From positions 1 through 7,501 of the forward strand of contig JAZFYD010000196.1 in assembly GCA_036443405.1 (NCBI GenBank): DNA of 7,501 nucleotides. Reading direction: 5' to 3'. This stretch comes from JAZFYD01 sp036443405. Lineage in GTDB: Bacteria > Planctomycetota > PLA2. A program made the position numbers and the translations under genes. The notes under the pieces were generated by a model. It was not told where the DNA came from and did not search any database. It saw nothing but the letters and a program-made list of their open reading frames with translations. Positions 5,058-7,501 of this stretch are shown here, in pieces (the stretch's first letter is position 1; each line of letters starts with the position of its first letter).

Positions 5058-6514
5058 TGGCAGCCAAGAAGAAGAGCACCGCGAAGAGCGGCGTCAGAGG
5101 CGGCGGGCGCAAGAAGAGTTCGCGCAAGAAGAACTCTCGCCGTCCGTCCAGCGACCGCGAGGCCCAACCGAAACCGCCGCCTGTGCCGCCCACTGCGGAA
5201 GAAATCGCCGAGGTGGATCGCGAGAAGGTGCACGGACTCTACGAGAGGGTGAAAAAGGGCGAACTGCACATCAGCGAGATGCAGAAGCTGACCGCGCCCG
5301 AGCTGCACGTCATCGCTGCCGACGAAGAGATCGAGGATTGCAGCCGGCTGACCAAGCAGGACCTGATCTTCCGCATCCTGCGCGACCGCGTAGAGGACAC
5401 CGGCATCTTGTACGGCGAGGGCGTACTCGAAGTGCTGCCCGACGGGTTTGGCTTCTTGCGCTCGCCGCTCTATAGCTACACCGCGTCGCCCGATGACATC
5501 TACATCGCGCCGAGCCAGATCCGCAGGCTCGGACTGCGCAACGGCTGTTTCCTCTCGGGGCAGATCCGCGCGCCCAAGGAGGGCGAGCGTTACTTCGCGC
5601 TGTTGAAGGTCGAGTCCGTCAACGGCGAGGCCCCCGATCGGATCGTCACGAAGCCCAACTACGAGGACCTGACGCCGATCTACCCGGTGGAGCGTTTTGT
5701 CCTCGAGACGGTGGCGGATCGGATGGAGACCCGCATCATGGACATGCTGTGCCCGATCGGAAAGGGCCAGCGTGGTTTGATCGTGTCCCCGCCGCGAGCC
5801 GGCAAGACGATCATCCTGCAAATGATCGCCAACGCGATTTCCGAGAACCACCCCGACTGCGATCTCATCATCCTCCTGATCGATGAGCGCCCCGAGGAGG
5901 TGACGGACATGGAGCGCAACACCAAGGCCGAGGTTATCGCGTCGACGTTCGACGAGCCGCCGTCGCGCCACTGCGTCGTGGCCGAGATGGTGATCGAGAA
6001 GGCGAAGCGGATGGTCGAGTACGGCCGCGACGTCGTCATCCTGCTCGACAGCATCACGCGCATGGGCCGCGCCTACAACGCCGAGGCCCCCCACTCCGGC
6101 CGCATCCTCAGCGGCGGCATCGACGCGGCGGCGCTGCAAAAACCCAAGCGCTTTTTCGGCGCCGCGCGAAAGATCGAGGAGGGAGGCAGCCTGACGATCA
6201 TGGCGACCGCGCTCATCGACACCGGTTCGCGCATGGACGAGGTGATCTTCGAGGAGTTCAAGGGCACCGGCAACATGGAGCTGGTCCTCGACCGCCGGCT
6301 GGCCGAGTCGCGCATCTGGCCCGCCATGGATCTGCAACGATCCGGCACGCGCAAGGAGGAGTTGCTACTCCACCCGGACGAGATGGACCACGTGTACGTG
6401 CTCCGAAAGATCCTGAACGAGATGCAGCTCCCCGAGGCCATGACCCTGCTGCGCAGCCGCCTGGAGAAAACCAGCAGCAACGCGGAGTTCCTGCTGAGCT
6501 TGAACCTGGGTTGA
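5054..6514 (+). CDS. rho: Transcription termination factor Rho
   Basis: A 486-residue hexameric RNA-dependent ATPase that releases transcripts at Rho-dependent terminators. Residues 1-46 are an added Lys/Arg/Ser-rich then Pro-rich extension absent from E. coli Rho. The N-terminal helical part is at about 70-112. The RNA-binding cold-shock-like domain has GDGVLEVL-like GEGVLEVL, RNP1 DGFGFLR (130-136), PDDIY and PSQIRR. The ATPase core has Walker A SPPRAGKT (245-252), LLIDERPEEVT (274-284), the Q-loop region LDSITRMGRAYN (331-342) and R-loop KGTGNM (403-408). All key motifs are intact. ATG 5054 overlaps the coaE stop; ATG 5057 directly follows and has better spacing from GAGG, so the true start may be one codon later. 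There is no rpmE after it, and no convincing intrinsic terminator follows. Confidence 0.98.
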   Translation: MMAAKKKSTAKSGVRGGGRKKSSRKKNSRRPSSDREAQPKPPPVPPTAEEIAEVDREKVHGLYERVKKGELHISEMQKLTAPELHVIAADEEIEDCSRLTKQDLIFRILRDRVEDTGILYGEGVLEVLPDGFGFLRSPLYSYTASPDDIYIAPSQIRRLGLRNGCFLSGQIRAPKEGERYFALLKVESVNGEAPDRIVTKPNYEDLTPIYPVERFVLETVADRMETRIMDMLCPIGKGQRGLIVSPPRAGKTIILQMIANAISENHPDCDLIILLIDERPEEVTDMERNTKAEVIASTFDEPPSRHCVVAEMVIEKAKRMVEYGRDVVILLDSITRMGRAYNAEAPHSGRILSGGIDAAALQKPKRFFGAARKIEEGGSLTIMATALIDTGSRMDEVIFEEFKGTGNMELVLDRRLAESRIWPAMDLQRSGTRKEELLLHPDEMDHVYVLRKILNEMQLPEAMTLLRSRLEKTSSNAEFLLSLNLG

Positions 6515-6533
6515 GTCTCGGGACTGCCCATTG

Positions 6534-6713
6534 GCCACAGAGCCACAGAGGGTACTGAATGAGGTGCTCCCGGAGGCGGACTGAGTCCGACGGAGCAACC
6601 GCTCGCCGGCGATTCCGCTCTCTTTCCTTGTTCCGAGCGGACTAGGGAAAAGGGCTAGCGGAACGTCGTGGAACTGCGATCCAAGTCCTCTGTGCCCTCT
6701 GTGGCTCTGTGGC
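6534..6713. mobile_element. MITE-like 180-bp element with perfect 19-bp terminal inverted repeats
   Basis: The left end GCCACAGAGCCACAGAGGG (6534-6552) is the exact reverse complement of the right end at 6695-6713. Each end is built from repeated CACAGAG/CTCTGTG words, with a third CTCTGTG at 6688-6694 on the right. The interior has no convincing gene but holds hairpins: TGCTCC/GGAGCA (6565-6570 with 6592-6597) enclosing CGGAC/GTCCG (6577-6589), and TCCGCTC/GAGCGGA (6614-6620 with 6635-6641). No clear target-site duplication is visible. It could be a non-autonomous element moved in trans, or a structured repeat spread another way. It fills most of the 287-base gap between rho and the next gene. 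Confidence 0.6.
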
Positions 6714-6801
6714 AAGCGGGTGACGAGGATCGTAGGGAAAACCCCTGATTTTGCGCGGGTTTCCGCGCACGTCGGGGGGTCGGGTTACGCTTCTCGGTCC
6801 G

Positions 6802-7389
6802 ATGGGAACGGTTTTGTCCGACCGGCGATTTTCGCCGTGGATCGCACCCGATGAGGAACGCTCGCGGGCGCGCCTGATCCGGCAACGGCTCTATCTCTAC
6901 GGCACGCTCGGCGTCCTGCTGGCGTTGAGCGTGGCGATGTTGCTCTATACACGCACCCAACTCGGGCCCGACGTGCACACCCTGGCCGTCGCGGCGGCGA
7001 AACGACACGGCCTCGAACCGCGTCTGGTAACTGCGGTCGTGCGAGCCGAATCCGGCGGGCGCGTCGAGGCGCGCTCCAAAGCCGGTGCGTTCGGCCTGAT
7101 GCAACTCACGCTCCCGACCGCGTCGGAGTTGGCGGGACGCCCACTCGTCGCCGAAGACCTGTTCGAGCCGCGCCTCAACCTGGATCTCGGCTGCCGCTAC
7201 CTGCGGCAGTTGCTCGACCGGTACCGCGGCGATTTGCGTCTAGCGCTGATGGCCTACAACGCCGGCCCTGGCAGCGTGGCGAAGTGGCGCAAGAAGACCC
7301 GCGACGTGGACGCGATCCTGGAGCAACACGCGTTCGGGGAAACCCGGCATTACGTGCGGAAGGTCATTGGGTTCATGAACGACGCGTAA
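6802..7389 (+). CDS. Membrane-anchored lytic transglycosylase (SLT domain)
   Basis: The family cleaves the MurNAc-GlcNAc bond of peptidoglycan, forming 1,6-anhydro ends, on the periplasmic side. The 195-residue protein has a basic cytoplasmic N-terminus, one membrane helix at about 30-49, then an SLT domain. Catalytic Glu83 lies in VVRAESGG, followed by GAFGLMQL (95-102), LNLDLGCRYL and the AYNAGPGSV motif, ending ETRHYVRKVIGFMNDA. All hallmark motifs of family 1 SLT (Slt/MltE-like) are present, and no other domain is present. Start: ATG 6802 is chosen because it begins just before the basic segment; no Shine-Dalgarno is visible, and an in-frame TTG at 6751 is possible. The last three codons and the TAA fall within a 61-nt repeat unit, so the extreme C-terminus (NDA) seems to be repeat-derived. 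Apparently monocistronic. Confidence 0.9.
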   Translation: MGTVLSDRRFSPWIAPDEERSRARLIRQRLYLYGTLGVLLALSVAMLLYTRTQLGPDVHTLAVAAAKRHGLEPRLVTAVVRAESGGRVEARSKAGAFGLMQLTLPTASELAGRPLVAEDLFEPRLNLDLGCRYLRQLLDRYRGDLRLALMAYNAGPGSVAKWRKKTRDVDAILEQHAFGETRHYVRKVIGFMNDA

Positions 7390-7403
7390 GCGTCGTTCAT
7401 GAA
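7372..7403 (+). repeat. 14-bp perfect hairpin enclosing the transglycosylase stop codon
   Basis: TTCATGAACGACGC (7372-7385) and GCGTCGTTCATGAA (7390-7403) are exact complements around the loop GTAA (7386-7389), and the TAA stop is in the loop. There is no U-rich tail, so it is not a standard intrinsic terminator. It may protect the mRNA 3' end. Confidence 0.7.
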
Positions 7404-7437
7404 GCGTTGTTGGTTCAACGGCTGACGCCGTTGAGAC
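7377..7437 (+). repeat. Tandem palindromic repeat, copy 1
   Basis: This 61-nt unit recurs 64 bases later with one difference (C/T at its 7th base). It contains the GAACGACGC/GCGTCGTTC stem and a second perfect 8-bp stem TCAACGGC/GCCGTTGA with loop TGAC (7415-7434). The second stem is the reverse-orientation match of the palindromes at 2534-2590 and 2638-2657. Confidence 0.8.
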
Positions 7438-7440
7438 GGA

Positions 7441-7501
7441 GAACGATGCGTAAGCGTCGTTCATGAAGCGTTGTTGGTTCAACGGCTGACGCCGTTGAGA
7501 C
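7441..7501 (+). repeat. Tandem palindromic repeat, copy 2 (reaches window edge)
   Basis: This is 60 of 61 bases identical to copy 1, separated from it by GGA (7438-7440). The single change gives a G-U pair in the first stem, so both hairpins can still form as RNA. The core palindrome is at 7479-7498. More copies may follow beyond the window. Confidence 0.8.

Noticed and set aside
4814..6337. Minus-strand open frame of 507 codons opposite rho
   Set aside because: Rho is certain on the plus strand; the antisense product is low-complexity His/Arg/Asp-rich.
6515..6533. Intrinsic terminator right after rho
   Set aside because: Only a weak GTC/GAC pairing and no U-tract.
7377..7501. Tandem repeats as a CRISPR array
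   Set aside because: 61-nt units separated by 3 bases with no variable spacers, and no cas genes; they are tandem palindromic repeats.

Overview
This is a GC-rich bacterial chromosome segment with a Gram-negative type of gene set: a Tat translocase subunit, an inner-membrane-anchored lytic transglycosylase, and transcription terminator Rho. The species cannot be named from the sequence. The coaE-rho linkage and the divergent YchF-like (DUF933-type) ATPase are, from memory, familiar in deltaproteobacterial lineages and relatives; that placement is inference.

Layout. Positions 1-2358 hold a compact minus-strand operon, tatC > ychF-like > cinA, in which both junctions are 4-base start/stop overlaps. 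cinA runs off the left edge. Positions 2359-2725 are non-coding and hold two units of a palindromic repeat, one of them interrupted by a small insertion, and a strong intrinsic terminator. Positions 2726-4099 (minus) encode a 457-residue single-pass membrane protein with a coiled coil, a beta-rich segment and a BRCT-like C-terminus. It is the least familiar gene here. Positions 4100-4397 form a divergent control region with one promoter candidate facing each way, leader hairpins and a pair of imperfect direct repeats. Positions 4398-6514 (plus) are coaE and rho, again overlapping by 4 bases. Positions 6515-6801 are non-coding and contain a 180-bp element with perfect 19-bp terminal inverted repeats. 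Positions 6802-7389 (plus) encode a small membrane-anchored lytic transglycosylase. Its last codons and stop lie inside the first of two near-identical 61-nt tandem palindromic repeats that run to the right edge.

Most genes are housekeeping: Tat export, CoA synthesis, transcription termination, peptidoglycan trimming and nucleotide-pool or redox functions. The unusual content is the membrane-tethered BRCT-like protein and the dispersed palindromes. The same core (CAACGGC, GTCA, GCCGTTG) occurs at four places in both orientations, and one copy has paired substitutions that keep the stem intact. No tRNA, rRNA, CRISPR array, transposase or toxin-antitoxin gene was seen.
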